A stretch of 64,000 bases of DNA from Promethearchaeota archaeon (GCA_030603385.1 JAUVXW010000005.1:1-64000), one strand, 5' to 3'. Positions 8,327-17,164 are shown, counted from the first letter of the stretch. Made by a program: numbers and translations. The notes: a model not told the origin generated them from the sequence alone.

Positions 8327-9877
8327 TTAGGAATTGAATAATTTCCCTGTTTTAGATTCTTCTTCTTCGCGTAGAGGTTGTTTCATTATTTTACCTGTAG
8401 GAGTCTGTTGTAAATTGGCTCTAAATTCCACATATTTTGGGATTTTAAAATCCGCTAAATTTTTTTTACAGTAGTCAATAATTTCTTCCTCAGTAATCGA
8501 TTCACCTTCCTTTAATACAATAAATGCTTTAGGAAGTTCGCCATATATCTTATCTCGCACGCCAATAACTGTTGCTAACGACACTGATGGATGCGAATAT
8601 AATACCTCCTCAATCTCACGTGGATAAATGTTCTCTCCCCCTCTAATAATCATGTCCTTCTTTCGGTCTGTTATAAAGAAAAAACCCTCGTCGTCCATGT
8701 GACCAATATCTCCCGTATATAACCATCCATCTTTAAGCGTTTGAGCATTTGCTTCTGGGTTTTTAAAATACTCTTTCATGATATTGTCTCCTTTAATAAT
8801 GATTTCTCCTTTAGTATTTGGAGGAACATTATTACCTTTATCATCAACAATTTTCATTTCATTACCCGGTAAAGGTATGCCGATACTTCCTACTTTGCGT
8901 CTATCTTCTGTTTCTGTAGGCAAAGGATTTACTGAAGAAGCACATGTCCCTTCTGTAAGACCATATCCTTCAACAACTTTACATTTAAACGTTTTTTCAA
9001 ATTCCCTAAATACCTCTACAGGTAAGGGAGCTGCTCCACAAATTATAAATTCTAAGGAAGAAAGATCTAAATTTTCGTGTGGCATTCGAAGCAAGATAGA
9101 AAGTATCGTTGGGACAGCACTGAAGGTTGAGGCTTTATATTTTGCTACCGTTTCCCAATGGGTTTGAGCTGAAAATCCAGGCGTTAGAATACAACTAGCA
9201 CCTATCGAAAAGGGTGCCATGACAGTTACAATTTGAGCATTGACATGGAACAATGGTAAAATGAGCATAAACCGAAAATCTTCTCTAGCTTTTAGGAATT
9301 CTTGTATCATTTCTGCATTTCTACGTATATTAAAATGGGTTTGTAATACACCCTTTGGGAAGCCAGTGGTCCCGGAAGTGTACAAAATAGCAGCGACATC
9401 TTTCTTTTCTTTAATTTTTACCTTTGGGGGTGCCTCAGCTGAAGCTTTGTCCATTAATTCCCAGAAATTAAGTGTATCTTCAACAGGTTCTCCTATTACA
9501 ATCACATGTTTTAAATTGGGGAGATCGTCTTTTATTTCACTAACTATTTCCATGAATTGTGGGATGGTAACTATAGCCTTGGCTTCCGAATGACCAACCA
9601 CAAATTTAACTTCTCGAGCTTTAAACAGAGCATTTACAGGACCAGTAACCGCGCCTAATTTAGGAATTCCTAAATATAGATATACATATTCAAGCATGTT
9701 TGGTAGATAAACGCTGACTTTATCTCCCTTTCTAATTCCCAATTCATATAATAAATTCGCTACTCTATTTGTAAATTCATTCAGTTGTTTATAAGATATT
9801 GTTGTATCTTTCCAATACAAAAATACTTTTTCTTTAAATATTTCTGCTTGACTTTCTACTAATTCTCTTAGATTCAT
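8327..9877 (-). CDS. AMP-forming acyl-CoA synthetase
   Basis: Adenylate-forming ligase that activates a carboxylic acid (probably a medium/long-chain or aromatic acid) with ATP to the acyl-AMP, then to the CoA thioester. The 516 residues show the P-loop motif YTSGTTGFPKG near 166, the GYGLTEG core motif near 305, GWLYTGDIG with the adenylate-binding Asp, the hinge/DRKKDMIIRGGENIYP segment, and the C-terminal PTGKIMKQ lysine. All catalytic landmarks are intact. ATG start. The substrate cannot be read from the sequence. A paralogue lies at 45088. Confidence 0.93.
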   Translation of the reverse strand: MNLRELVESQAEIFKEKVFLYWKDTTISYKQLNEFTNRVANLLYELGIRKGDKVSVYLPNMLEYVYLYLGIPKLGAVTGPVNALFKAREVKFVVGHSEAKAIVTIPQFMEIVSEIKDDLPNLKHVIVIGEPVEDTLNFWELMDKASAEAPPKVKIKEKKDVAAILYTSGTTGFPKGVLQTHFNIRRNAEMIQEFLKAREDFRFMLILPLFHVNAQIVTVMAPFSIGASCILTPGFSAQTHWETVAKYKASTFSAVPTILSILLRMPHENLDLSSLEFIICGAAPLPVEVFREFEKTFKCKVVEGYGLTEGTCASSVNPLPTETEDRRKVGSIGIPLPGNEMKIVDDKGNNVPPNTKGEIIIKGDNIMKEYFKNPEANAQTLKDGWLYTGDIGHMDDEGFFFITDRKKDMIIRGGENIYPREIEEVLYSHPSVSLATVIGVRDKIYGELPKAFIVLKEGESITEEEIIDYCKKNLADFKIPKYVEFRANLQQTPTGKIMKQPLREEEESKTGKLFNS

Positions 9878-10116
9878 TTAGATTTCCTCATATATTTTAC
9901 AATAAAAAATAGATATCCTTCTAATTAAAATTTATTCTAAGGAATTCTATAATCTAAACCAATAATTTTTATATTGTTTAAAGAGTTTTTATTCTTATTA
10001 TTTTTTCTATTTAATTATTATAATTATCTACAAGTTTTGTGAGACATTATATTAATTCTATGGAAGAGATTAACCTAAACTATTAGATATTTTAGGAACA
10101 TCATACAAAACTATGG

Positions 10117-10425
10117 TTGGTGCATAAAATTCGCTCACGTAAGCCTTTCTTAATATTTTGGCCCCAATATTTTGATGCGAAGAGAAGCCGCTCAAAGGGT
10201 AGACGATTGTCAATTAAATTTGCTATAGATAGAGTTTCTCTCAGTGATATTGCTAAAGCAGCCAGGAATTTAGGGTACAACGCTGATATTGAACAACATT
10301 ATAAGTATTCTAGAACTTGGTGGGATGATCCTGGAAGAGTAGTAATAGATGCTAAAGGAAAAAAAAAATCCAAAGTAATGCTTGAAGTTGCGAAGGAAAT
10401 TAGAAAATTACAATCAAAAAAGTAA
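10117..10425 (+). CDS. srp19: Signal recognition particle 19 kDa protein
   Basis: SRP19 binds helices 6 and 8 of 7S RNA and prepares the RNA for SRP54, supporting co-translational membrane targeting. The 102-residue protein has the usual archaeal size, an IFWPQYFDAKRS...GRR segment near residues 13-30, and a Lys-rich tail. The start is TTG at 10117 (reading M-V-H-K). The GTG at 10120 is an alternative and gives nearly the same protein. The stop is 10 bp upstream of hypA, so the two are probably co-transcribed. Confidence 0.93.
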   Translation: MVHKIRSRKPFLIFWPQYFDAKRSRSKGRRLSIKFAIDRVSLSDIAKAARNLGYNADIEQHYKYSRTWWDDPGRVVIDAKGKKKSKVMLEVAKEIRKLQSKK

Positions 10426-10435
10426 ACGATAATAC

Positions 10436-10807
10436 ATGCATGAATTCTCATTTGCGTATAATATTTTCAAGGTAGCCGAAGCTACTGCCCTAAAATATAA
10501 CGCTAAAAAAATAACTGAAGTAATTCTTGAAATAGGAGAATTAACTCTTATTGTCCCTGAATTGCTCCAACGTTCTTTTGAAATGGCTACAACTGGTTCA
10601 ATAGCTCAAGGAGCAAAATTAATAATTACAATTACGCCAGGGAAAATAAAATGTCGAGACTGTAATAAAATTTCAGCAGTTTCGTTAACTAGGGATGCCC
10701 AATTAACAGGATTACAGTTGTTTGAATGCTCCCACTGTCGAAGTAATAATACTGAAATTATCGAAGGGAAAAAAGCAAATGTAAAAAATATCAAAATTCA
10801 AGAATAA
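10436..10807 (+). CDS. hypA: Hydrogenase nickel incorporation protein HypA
   Basis: Nickel metallochaperone that, with HypB, delivers Ni to NiFe-hydrogenase large subunits. The N-terminal MHE (His2, Glu3) nickel site is intact, and the zinc-ribbon cysteines are C73, C76, C98 and C101. Length (123 residues) matches the family. It follows srp19 by 10 bp. No other hyp or hydrogenase gene is in the window. Its presence implies a NiFe enzyme elsewhere in the genome, consistent with H2 metabolism in Lokiarchaeia. Confidence 0.93.
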   Translation: MHEFSFAYNIFKVAEATALKYNAKKITEVILEIGELTLIVPELLQRSFEMATTGSIAQGAKLIITITPGKIKCRDCNKISAVSLTRDAQLTGLQLFECSHCRSNNTEIIEGKKANVKNIKIQE

Positions 10808-10870
10808 CTATTATTGTATTACAAATCGAAAATTACGTAGCAACCAATTAAGATGAGAGAAAACTTTATT

Positions 10871-11254
10871 TTAAATTGGGATTAAAACCCCATTAAGTGC
10901 TCCATGTTGACCAGGACGACTTGTTATTCTTGCATTACCTAACTCAGTCTCAACCATCGCTCCTTTTGTTAAGACGTGTCTTCTATTCAAATCTTTTGAA
11001 GCAGCATTACTTTCAAATCCCAAAATCCTAACCTTTGAGGTTTTATTTGAATTAGGGTCGGTAACATTAATAAACTTTGTAGAAAATAATTTGAGTTTAG
11101 AGTTTCCACCCAAAACACGGTGTTTTTTAACTTTATAATCACCTATTTCTGTATTTATTGTAGGACGAGCAAGTTCTCGGTTCCTTTTCTTTCTAAAATG
11201 TTTATATTTTTTACCTGTGTATTTTCTTTTACTTCGAGCGTGACTTCTTGCCAT
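10871..11254 (-). CDS. rps8e: 30S ribosomal protein S8e
   Basis: Archaeal/eukaryotic small-subunit protein, 127 residues. The very basic N-terminus (ARSHARSKRKYTGKK) and the C-terminal ITSRPGQHGALNGVL signature are characteristic of S8e. It is convergent with hypA, whose stop lies about 60 bp away, and divergent from the proteasome gene. ATG start. No anomalies seen. Confidence 0.96.
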   Translation of the reverse strand: MARSHARSKRKYTGKKYKHFRKKRNRELARPTINTEIGDYKVKKHRVLGGNSKLKLFSTKFINVTDPNSNKTSKVRILGFESNAASKDLNRRHVLTKGAMVETELGNARITSRPGQHGALNGVLIPI

Positions 11255-11434
11255 AAAATATTTACCAAAGAGAATATTACTGAATATTATTGATAAAAGA
11301 AGGATATCTTTAAAATTTTTTTAAAAAGTGAACTAAATTATGTTTTATTAAGGAAAAATAAATATAGAAATAATTTTTATTTAACTTATATCAATCTTTA
11401 GTAATCGATTATAGCAGAAATTGTTTGAACTAAA

Positions 11435-12076
11435 ATGATGAATGATAATCCAAATCAAAATATTTACGATGAAAAAGTGTATGAAAAAATTATTAAATCC
11501 GGTACTACAACGGTAGCAATAATTGTTAAGGATGGTGTTGTAATTGGTACCGAAAGCCAGGCCTCAGCAGGTTTTACTGTCGCTTCTAAGCAAGCTCAAA
11601 AACTATTTCAAATAAATAATTTCACAGCTACTACGATCGCTGGGGGTGTTGCTGATTGTCAATACGTTGTCAATCAATTAAAAGCACTATCTCGATTAAA
11701 AGAAGTGGATGAAGGAATTGTTCCAGAACCTAAATATATCGCAAGCATTACTCGTAATATTCTTTTCTCAGGTCGTGGTTTTTTCATTAGTATGATGATC
11801 GTGGGAGGTTTTTCCCAAACAGAAAAATCTGGTAATCTTTTCGGCATTGATATGTTAGGAACACTCTATTCTGAACCAGAATTCCTTTCTTTCGGTTCAG
11901 GTTCACCATTTTCTTTAGGTGTCTTAGAAGCAGATTGGAAACCAAATATGACGAAAGCTAAGGGAATTGATCTTATAAAAATGGCAATAACAAGCTCAAG
12001 AGAGAGGGACGCTGGTTCTGGATTTGAGCTACAAATCTGTACTATTGATAAAACTGGTTTTAAACAAATTGAATAA
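11435..12076 (+). CDS. psmB: 20S proteasome beta subunit with Glu at the Asp17 position
   Basis: N-terminal-nucleophile threonine protease of the 20S core. A 23-residue propeptide ends in SG. Cleavage would expose T24 (mature Thr1) in GTTTVAIIVKDGVVIGTE. The Lys33 equivalent is K56. The C-terminal SGSPF and SRERDAGSG segments carry Ser129, Asp166 and Ser169 equivalents. Unlike the usual archaeal D-x-R after the second strand, this protein reads E40-S-Q42, so Asp17 is Glu and Arg19 is Gln. The remaining catalytic residues suggest activity, perhaps with altered S1 specificity. No alpha subunit is nearby. The start is one of two adjacent ATGs. Confidence 0.9.
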   Translation: MMNDNPNQNIYDEKVYEKIIKSGTTTVAIIVKDGVVIGTESQASAGFTVASKQAQKLFQINNFTATTIAGGVADCQYVVNQLKALSRLKEVDEGIVPEPKYIASITRNILFSGRGFFISMMIVGGFSQTEKSGNLFGIDMLGTLYSEPEFLSFGSGSPFSLGVLEADWKPNMTKAKGIDLIKMAITSSRERDAGSGFELQICTIDKTGFKQIE

Positions 12077-12146
12077 ATTCTATTTCATTCTTCTTCTCTG
12101 AATGACTATAAAGGTGCATCAATTTTTTCTCTAAATTGGTCATTTT

Positions 12147-12212
12147 ATATTTCTTTAAATTTTTCTTCACAATAATACAAATTGAAGAATTTAAAATTGA
12201 GATTAGATGTAA
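12147..12212 (-). repeat. Dispersed degenerate repeat, copy A (gene-tail remnant)
   Basis: A stretch of about 66 bp that matches 16838-16902 at most positions (shared words include TTCTTTAAAT and CACAATAATC/A). Read on the minus strand it gives YYCEEKFKEI then a stop; copy B gives DYCEERFKEIKNSIKY then a stop in the matching frame. Both look like the C-terminal end of one protein family whose upstream part is gone. The family was not identified. Confidence 0.55.
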
Positions 12213-12306
12213 GATGTAAGATGGATTTATCACCATAATTTGCTTGGAGATATAGAAACTTGGATGATATATATGAATATCGCTAACGAAATAGTCTGGA
12301 AAGATT

Positions 12307-12470
12307 TTATTTAGGATTATTAAAGTTTACTACTTCAACTCCTTTTTTTTTCAGATCTTTAATAGTTTCTTCTGTAAGACAATTATTAAATTCTAACCTT
12401 TTTAATCTTTTTAATAGCAGAATATGTTTAGGATTAATTAAATTAGAAGAGATAATTCTCAAGTATGTGG
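12307..12470 (-). pseudogene. Possible LRR-protein C-terminal remnant
   Basis: An open minus-strand stretch of about 53 codons with no ATG, ending at TAA (12307-12309). It reads ...LLLKRLKRLEFNNCLTEE... then TIKDLKKKGVEVVNFNN, which has the leucine spacing and the final helix-strand of a leucine-rich-repeat protein end. A stop lies immediately upstream in frame. TTG at 12460-12462 is the only start candidate. Most likely a decayed gene end, less likely a small gene. Confidence 0.35.
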
Positions 12471-12474
12471 ATTA

Positions 12475-12662
12475 TTCTAATTTCTGGTAGGGGTATAAAT
12501 TTTTTTTTATAATGAATTTATTAGTATATTCATATTAATGCTTCGGGGAGTCCTCAGCCACATACTATACCATGCCGTCAAGTCACTCTTGAAAATATCG
12601 GTAAGAGTTCTAATATTTCAATGTGAAAGGTATATTTAATAGAGATTAATCCCATTTGAAAC
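12475..12662. other. Intergenic region with a GC-richer patch
   Basis: Within AT-rich spacer, 12538-12600 is clearly richer in G and C than its surroundings. It contains a small perfect stem (TCAAG / CTTGA, 12578-12592) and follows a TATA-like T/A tract at 12495-12510. It codes for no protein I can support. It may be a small RNA or a leader for the zinc-finger gene at 12663; this is unproven. Confidence 0.25.
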
Positions 12663-13118
12663 ATGATAACAATGAAGAAAAAATGTAAAAATTGTGCTTA
12701 TTATCGTCGTTCTTTATTAGGCATTGAATACTGTGTAGTTGATGTTCAAAAAGTGTGGTTGGAAAAAAGAAGAAAAAGACATGAAATAATGTGTGATCGA
12801 TTTATTTCATTGAAAAGAAAAGAGAGAAAGGAATTAATGAAAAAAACTCGTTCTTTAGAAAAAGAAATAGTATCCCGATGGGGTATAAATTATGTAGAAA
12901 ATTATCAACGAAAAATTAGGATCATGGAATCTCTGTTGGAACGTGCTAAGAATTTAACTCCAGAAAGGAAAGAAAAACTTTATGCAATATTGAAAGATTT
13001 AAAAAAAAGAGAATTAGAAAAAAGAAAAACACCTAAAAGGGTATGCATACACTGTGGAAAACATATTCCTTTAAAAGCAAATTTTTGTAGTAGATGTGGC
13101 AATAAGGTTGAAAATTAG
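12663..13118 (+). CDS. Small protein with two zinc-binding clusters
   Basis: A 151-residue basic protein. The N-terminal cysteine cluster (C8, C11, C24, C44) is followed by a long Lys/Arg/Glu-rich helix, probably coiled coil, and a C-terminal zinc ribbon (CIHCGKHIPLKANFCSRCGN, about residues 129-148). The termini are typical of Asgard zinc-ribbon adaptors, but no function is known. The start is ATG at 12663; ATG at 12672 is an alternative. It stands alone, with spacer on both sides. Confidence 0.7.
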   Translation: MITMKKKCKNCAYYRRSLLGIEYCVVDVQKVWLEKRRKRHEIMCDRFISLKRKERKELMKKTRSLEKEIVSRWGINYVENYQRKIRIMESLLERAKNLTPERKEKLYAILKDLKKRELEKRKTPKRVCIHCGKHIPLKANFCSRCGNKVEN

Positions 13119-13378
13119 ACCGTTAAGAATTGTTGATTTTGATTAATATTGTTTAAGAATATAGTTTAAGATTGTTTAAGTCTTAAACAAAATTAAATGT
13201 GGTTTTTTCAATGGATTTTTAAAAAATGAATTCTTACCTATATTAACCATTGGAAAGAAACTTTTTTCCTATTTCATTATTCGGTGTTTCTCAATGGGTT
13301 ATTTTCTAAAATTGGCTAAAATTTGGCTAAAATATGATTCAGATTAGATTTTAAAAAAAATTTAACCTATAAAAAAAA

Positions 13379-13894
13379 TTATAAATAATTCCGATTATTT
13401 GCTATGTTTATATGTAAATCAACTTGTAATAATTCTTTATTGTAATATATAAATCCATTGATCTCTTCCGTACTCATATCCATAATTGTCCAAATTTGAT
13501 TTTTAAATGGATTTTTTTTTTTTCCTATATCCTCATCAAGATACCTCATATTTTCTATATCAATTGAACTCGGGTATGGAGGAACGGGATGTGAATGAAA
13601 TATACTTATCATTCTTAACTGTCTATTGTAAACCGCATCCTGATGTATTTCAAAATACTTATCAGAATCTTCAATTAAAGCAAATGAACCATACGATTCG
13701 ATGTTTGATTTTAAACAATAGAATTGTTTTCCAATATAATGAATTTGGAAATTTTCTTTTGCGGTCTCAATCTTTTTTATATCTCCAAAAATGAGCCCAC
13801 AAGCTTCAGTAGGGGCTGCGTTTCTATTACATTCTTTCAATTCTGCCACAATTTTTTCAGTTAACACTAAAATTATATCTTTTTCAACATTCAT
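13379..13894 (-). CDS. JAMM/MPN-domain metalloprotease (JAB1/Rpn11-like)
   Basis: Zinc metalloprotease fold of Rpn11, AMSH and archaeal JAMM proteins, which cut isopeptide or peptide bonds of ubiquitin-like proteins. The motif is intact: E30 in TEACG, H100-x-H102 (FHSHPVPPYPSS), a Ser at 109/110 and D112. The HxH-to-Asp loop is one residue shorter than I expect for Rpn11. The domain fills the 171-residue protein. It starts 21 bp after the DUF4443-like gene and is probably co-transcribed. No ubiquitin-like or E1/E2 gene is in the window, so the substrate (Ub/SAMP deconjugation or another role) is open. Confidence 0.85.
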   Translation of the reverse strand: MNVEKDIILVLTEKIVAELKECNRNAAPTEACGLIFGDIKKIETAKENFQIHYIGKQFYCLKSNIESYGSFALIEDSDKYFEIHQDAVYNRQLRMISIFHSHPVPPYPSSIDIENMRYLDEDIGKKKNPFKNQIWTIMDMSTEEINGFIYYNKELLQVDLHINIANNRNYL

Positions 13895-13915
13895 CTTTTA
13901 ATCTCATCAAATTAT

Positions 13916-14599
13916 TTAAGTTAGTGTCAAAGCAGCATTAAGTGTTGCTAACCTTGCTTTTTGAGGGCTATCACCAGATCCGATTGCAATAACATCGTTC
14001 TTCTCTAATTTAATATTTTCTTTAGATAATTCTGATTCAAAATAAGTATGAAGGGCTTTATTAACAACCATATCATTATCAATACGTTCTAAATGGGATT
14101 TTGAAGGAAAAATTAAGTATTCACCATTAAATACCAAACAAGTTGCTCCGGAGCCGCTTATTTTAATAGCAGCATCTCTTTGGGAAATACCATTTGATAT
14201 TTTGTGAACTGCGTTTTTTATTAAACAGAAATAAGTATATATTATTTCAGTTTCTATAATAATATCTTTAAGTATTGATGATTTACCTTCTTTAATAATT
14301 GGTATAACTTTTTTAATTTTATTTAAATATTCTAAACCTGCTTCTGTTAAGAAATGTCCTTTTCGTTTTCTTTCATCTGTTACATTGATAAATTTGATAT
14401 TCTTATTTAACTTCTTAATCAAAGATTTAGCGGTTCCTTCGCCAATTAATAATTCTTTTTGTAACCGGTATCTTCCAATACCATCCCGATTTTCATCAAA
14501 TATGAATAAAGCTAATAAAACATGAACTTTCTCAAATGTTGGTCTAATTGTAGAGCTTTGAAATAGAGTATCTAATTCTTCAAACATTAATAGATTCAA
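13916..14599 (-). CDS. Winged-helix protein with DUF4443-like C-terminal domain
   Basis: Predicted cytoplasmic regulator. Residues 20-95 form a winged-helix DNA-binding domain (RYRLQKELLIGEGTAKSLIKKL recognition region, then the wing and GHFLTEAGLEYL). Residues 130-225 resemble the archaeal DUF4443 domain (ISGSGATCLVFNGEYLIFPS, and IGSGDSPQKARLATLNAAL at the end). The C-terminal Gly-rich motif could bind a ligand. It lies just upstream of the JAMM gene on the same strand, so it may regulate that operon. Assignment is by motif resemblance. Confidence 0.7.
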   Translation of the reverse strand: MNLLMFEELDTLFQSSTIRPTFEKVHVLLALFIFDENRDGIGRYRLQKELLIGEGTAKSLIKKLNKNIKFINVTDERKRKGHFLTEAGLEYLNKIKKVIPIIKEGKSSILKDIIIETEIIYTYFCLIKNAVHKISNGISQRDAAIKISGSGATCLVFNGEYLIFPSKSHLERIDNDMVVNKALHTYFESELSKENIKLEKNDVIAIGSGDSPQKARLATLNAALTLT

Positions 14600-14726
14600 G
14601 TATAAATAAGTAATTAAAGTAAAAAAATTAATATTAAAAAATATAAATCAAATTGCCATATTATTATTTATCAAAAAATAAGAAATTCAATACCCATTTT
14701 ACAAAATTAATTTCTCTTAAACCAAA

Positions 14727-15716
14727 ATGACTGGTAAAAAGGAAAAAACAAACCCTGACTTAATACAAAACCTCGTAATTTTCAAAGGTAAAGTAACAGC
14801 TAAAATTAAAAAGCCTGATAAATTCACATTTGAATCAATTGACCAAGAAGATAAAGTAAAAATATTAAGTGATTTTAAACCCTATGGAAGTCATTACGTT
14901 CTTTCAATTCAATTATTAAATGAAAGTTTGGCACCAATTTCTGAAGTAAAAATTAAAATTAGCTTTCCAACGTTTTTTACGCTTACCAGAAGTTATCCTC
15001 CTACTATATACATACCTGAATCTTTTGAAGAAGCGGGTTTGTTAAAAATAAATATTGAATTTGATGAATTAAACGAAAGAAGTTCAAAACAGATAAATTT
15101 ACATTTTACTCCTGTATCATTAGGTAATGAAGGAGAAATAAGAACTATTGTCACTTATGTTAATAATAAAGATTTTGTTAGAGTCTTAGATTCAAACCCA
15201 GTAGTAATCATGCTGGATAAAATAACCATTAATCCTAAAATAATTCCTAGTTCCTATATCAGAGAATTTTCTCAAATTCCAGGTATGAAGAGAGCAATTA
15301 AAAGCCTTGGAGTTGGAATATTAGGTAAGGGTGATCCTGATTTATATATCAATATTTTAGAACAAATATTTTTAAGGAACGACCTCCAATTAATAGCAAA
15401 AGATCCAGATAAAAGAATTCTCTGGTATTTTGGTGCTGAATTAGAATCGAGAGATGATGTTTTAGTAATCGGTCAAATAGTGGCGGATAAGGTAGAGTTA
15501 ATCGCTACTTCAAAGAATCATCATATACTTATCTCATTTTTAACATTATTTTCTAATGAGTTTAAAGAGCATATCCTCGTAAGAGAATTTGTATCCTCTC
15601 TAGATCAGATTTACGATTTAGAATGTAAGTATTGTGGAGCTATTCTTCCTTATTTTCCTAAAAAAGGAGAAGAAATCGTATGTAGTAAATGTAATTATGA
15701 ACAAAAAGTATGGTAA
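14727..15716 (+). CDS. Beta-sandwich protein with C-terminal zinc ribbon
   Basis: Unrecognised 329-residue cytoplasmic protein. Residues 40-155 look like an Ig/adaptin-appendage-type beta-sandwich (NESLAPISEVKIKISFPTFF, then alternating strands). Residues 170-280 are a mixed alpha/beta region. The C-terminus is a zinc ribbon (CKYCG ... CSKCN, about residues 301-325). The beta domain recalls the C-terminal part of the protein at 2015. It diverges from the DUF4443-like gene across about 127 bp. Function unknown. Confidence 0.7.
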   Translation: MTGKKEKTNPDLIQNLVIFKGKVTAKIKKPDKFTFESIDQEDKVKILSDFKPYGSHYVLSIQLLNESLAPISEVKIKISFPTFFTLTRSYPPTIYIPESFEEAGLLKINIEFDELNERSSKQINLHFTPVSLGNEGEIRTIVTYVNNKDFVRVLDSNPVVIMLDKITINPKIIPSSYIREFSQIPGMKRAIKSLGVGILGKGDPDLYINILEQIFLRNDLQLIAKDPDKRILWYFGAELESRDDVLVIGQIVADKVELIATSKNHHILISFLTLFSNEFKEHILVREFVSSLDQIYDLECKYCGAILPYFPKKGEEIVCSKCNYEQKVW

Positions 15717-15791
15717 ATACTATTTTGGCAACAGAGAATATATTAAATTATCTTATCTTACGAAAATAAAAAAAAAAAGTTTAGGTTAATT

Positions 15792-16532
15792 TTACTTAAC
15801 TCTCTTTTTATGGATATAAATCAATGAAAGAATTGCTAGACCTGTAAATATTAAAAAGAAATTCCCATAGGATATAGCTGGAACACCGCCAGATCCCTGC
15901 AATTCTAAGACATACTGATAAATACCATCACTATACTCACCACTGTAAGAAACTATTAATTTATGGCCTATATAATTACTAAACTCCCACATATATAACA
16001 AATCAGATGAAGGATCTTCTCCATGAACACTAGTTAGTTTACCATAATATACCATACTTCCCATGCTACCAAAGTTATAAGTATGATCAAAGTAATACCT
16101 AATACCATCCGCAAAATTCGTAGCATAATTTTTAGGGGCAAAAAAACAATGATCGTAAAATGGGGCATAAAAAGAGAAATTTTTTTTTTGTATATGTTCA
16201 AAATAAATAAATCTTTCGTTATTTAATCGTACCTCTGCAACTTCACCTGCACTAGTATATCTTGTGATTGTGGCATTTAATTCAGTAGCATCACCGCTAA
16301 GCATTGATCTGATAGAAGTTATCTTAATTTCAAATTTAGCACCTACAGGAGGAAAACCAAGACTCTCATTACTTACTTTAACAACCCATGTATATTTCTT
16401 TCCTTCTTTAACACCCCATTCTATATCCTCAGCAGAGGGATGGGGATTCCCATAGCTAAAAGAGATAAATGAAAAGGGTACCATTAAACTAGCTATCACA
16501 AATAAAGTCATTAAAAATTTTTTTGCTTTCAT
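15792..16532 (-). CDS. Secreted/anchored surface protein
   Basis: A signal peptide (basic MKAKK then hydrophobic residues to about 28) precedes an extracellular, mostly beta domain with several Asn-x-Ser/Thr sites. A C-terminal membrane segment (about residues 218-240) ends in a short basic tail, HKKRVK. This is the common plan of single-anchor surface proteins in Lokiarchaeia. No enzyme motif is visible. Function unknown. Confidence 0.7.
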   Translation of the reverse strand: MKAKKFLMTLFVIASLMVPFSFISFSYGNPHPSAEDIEWGVKEGKKYTWVVKVSNESLGFPPVGAKFEIKITSIRSMLSGDATELNATITRYTSAGEVAEVRLNNERFIYFEHIQKKNFSFYAPFYDHCFFAPKNYATNFADGIRYYFDHTYNFGSMGSMVYYGKLTSVHGEDPSSDLLYMWEFSNYIGHKLIVSYSGEYSDGIYQYVLELQGSGGVPAISYGNFFLIFTGLAILSLIYIHKKRVK

Positions 16533-16625
16533 AATATTGGATTCAAAAATTTATTTTATAAATTAATATTTCACATATAAGTATATAATTATTTCTATTG
16601 GTTTAATGGGGAGAATAATGTAAAA

Positions 16626-16650
16626 TTGCGTACTACCAAATAGTACGTAA
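16626..16650. other. Perfect-arm hairpin in spacer
   Basis: TTGCGTACTA and TAGTACGTAA flank CCAAA, giving a 10-bp stem with one G-U pair and a 5-nt loop. It lies in a 639-bp spacer between a minus-strand gene and the histone. It could be an operator, an RNA hairpin or a mobile-element scar; nothing else supports a choice. Confidence 0.4.
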
Positions 16651-16837
16651 CCTTGATCGCTTTTATTCTATTATATAAGCGGCGCACGCAAAAAACTTGT
16701 ATTTTTTAGCCATTTAATCCCAATCTATCAGACATTTCTTCCAAATAACATAGTTAGATATCGTTTAAATAAAATCATTATCTCTTACAAGTCGTAAAAA
16801 TTACAAACCCAGCATCTCAATATTTGATTGAGTTTTT

Positions 16838-16902
16838 TATTTCTTTAAATCTTTCCTCACAATAATCTAATTTGAAGAATTAAAAACGGAGATTAAATGT
16901 AA
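16838..16902 (-). repeat. Dispersed degenerate repeat, copy B (gene-tail remnant)
   Basis: Second copy of the sequence at 12147-12212. On the minus strand it reads DYCEERFKEIKNSIKY up to a stop near 16816, with an in-frame stop just upstream of the readable segment. This points to a decayed gene end. The rest of the 16533-17171 spacer shows only the hairpin at 16626 and the histone leader. Confidence 0.55.
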
Positions 16903-17159
16903 TAATACTAAGGATTAACGAAAAACGTCTTTCTATAAAAAATTCCAAACTTGCACGAGATTGATCATCTTCTTAATTTCGAATTTTATCGTTAAACTTT
17001 TTTTATTTTTTTCTTAATTAATCCAAGTTTATATCAAAATCTTTAAATAGGTAAAAGATCTTTCAATATATAACAAACTCTTTAAAAATAAAATTTAAAA
17101 TAAAAAAATGGATTTTATTGGTTTATCTTTAAGGAGATTAACCGAATTAATTATAAAGT

Positions 17160-17164
17160 GGAGG
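17160..17164 (+). promoter_or_regulatory. Shine-Dalgarno site of the histone gene
   Basis: GGAGG ends 7 bases before the ATG at 17172. It is one of the clearest ribosome-binding sites in the window and supports strong translation of the histone. Confidence 0.75.

Noticed and set aside
8778..9167. Long open frame opposite the acyl-CoA synthetase gene
   Set aside because: It is antisense to a gene with all family motifs and has no motifs of its own.
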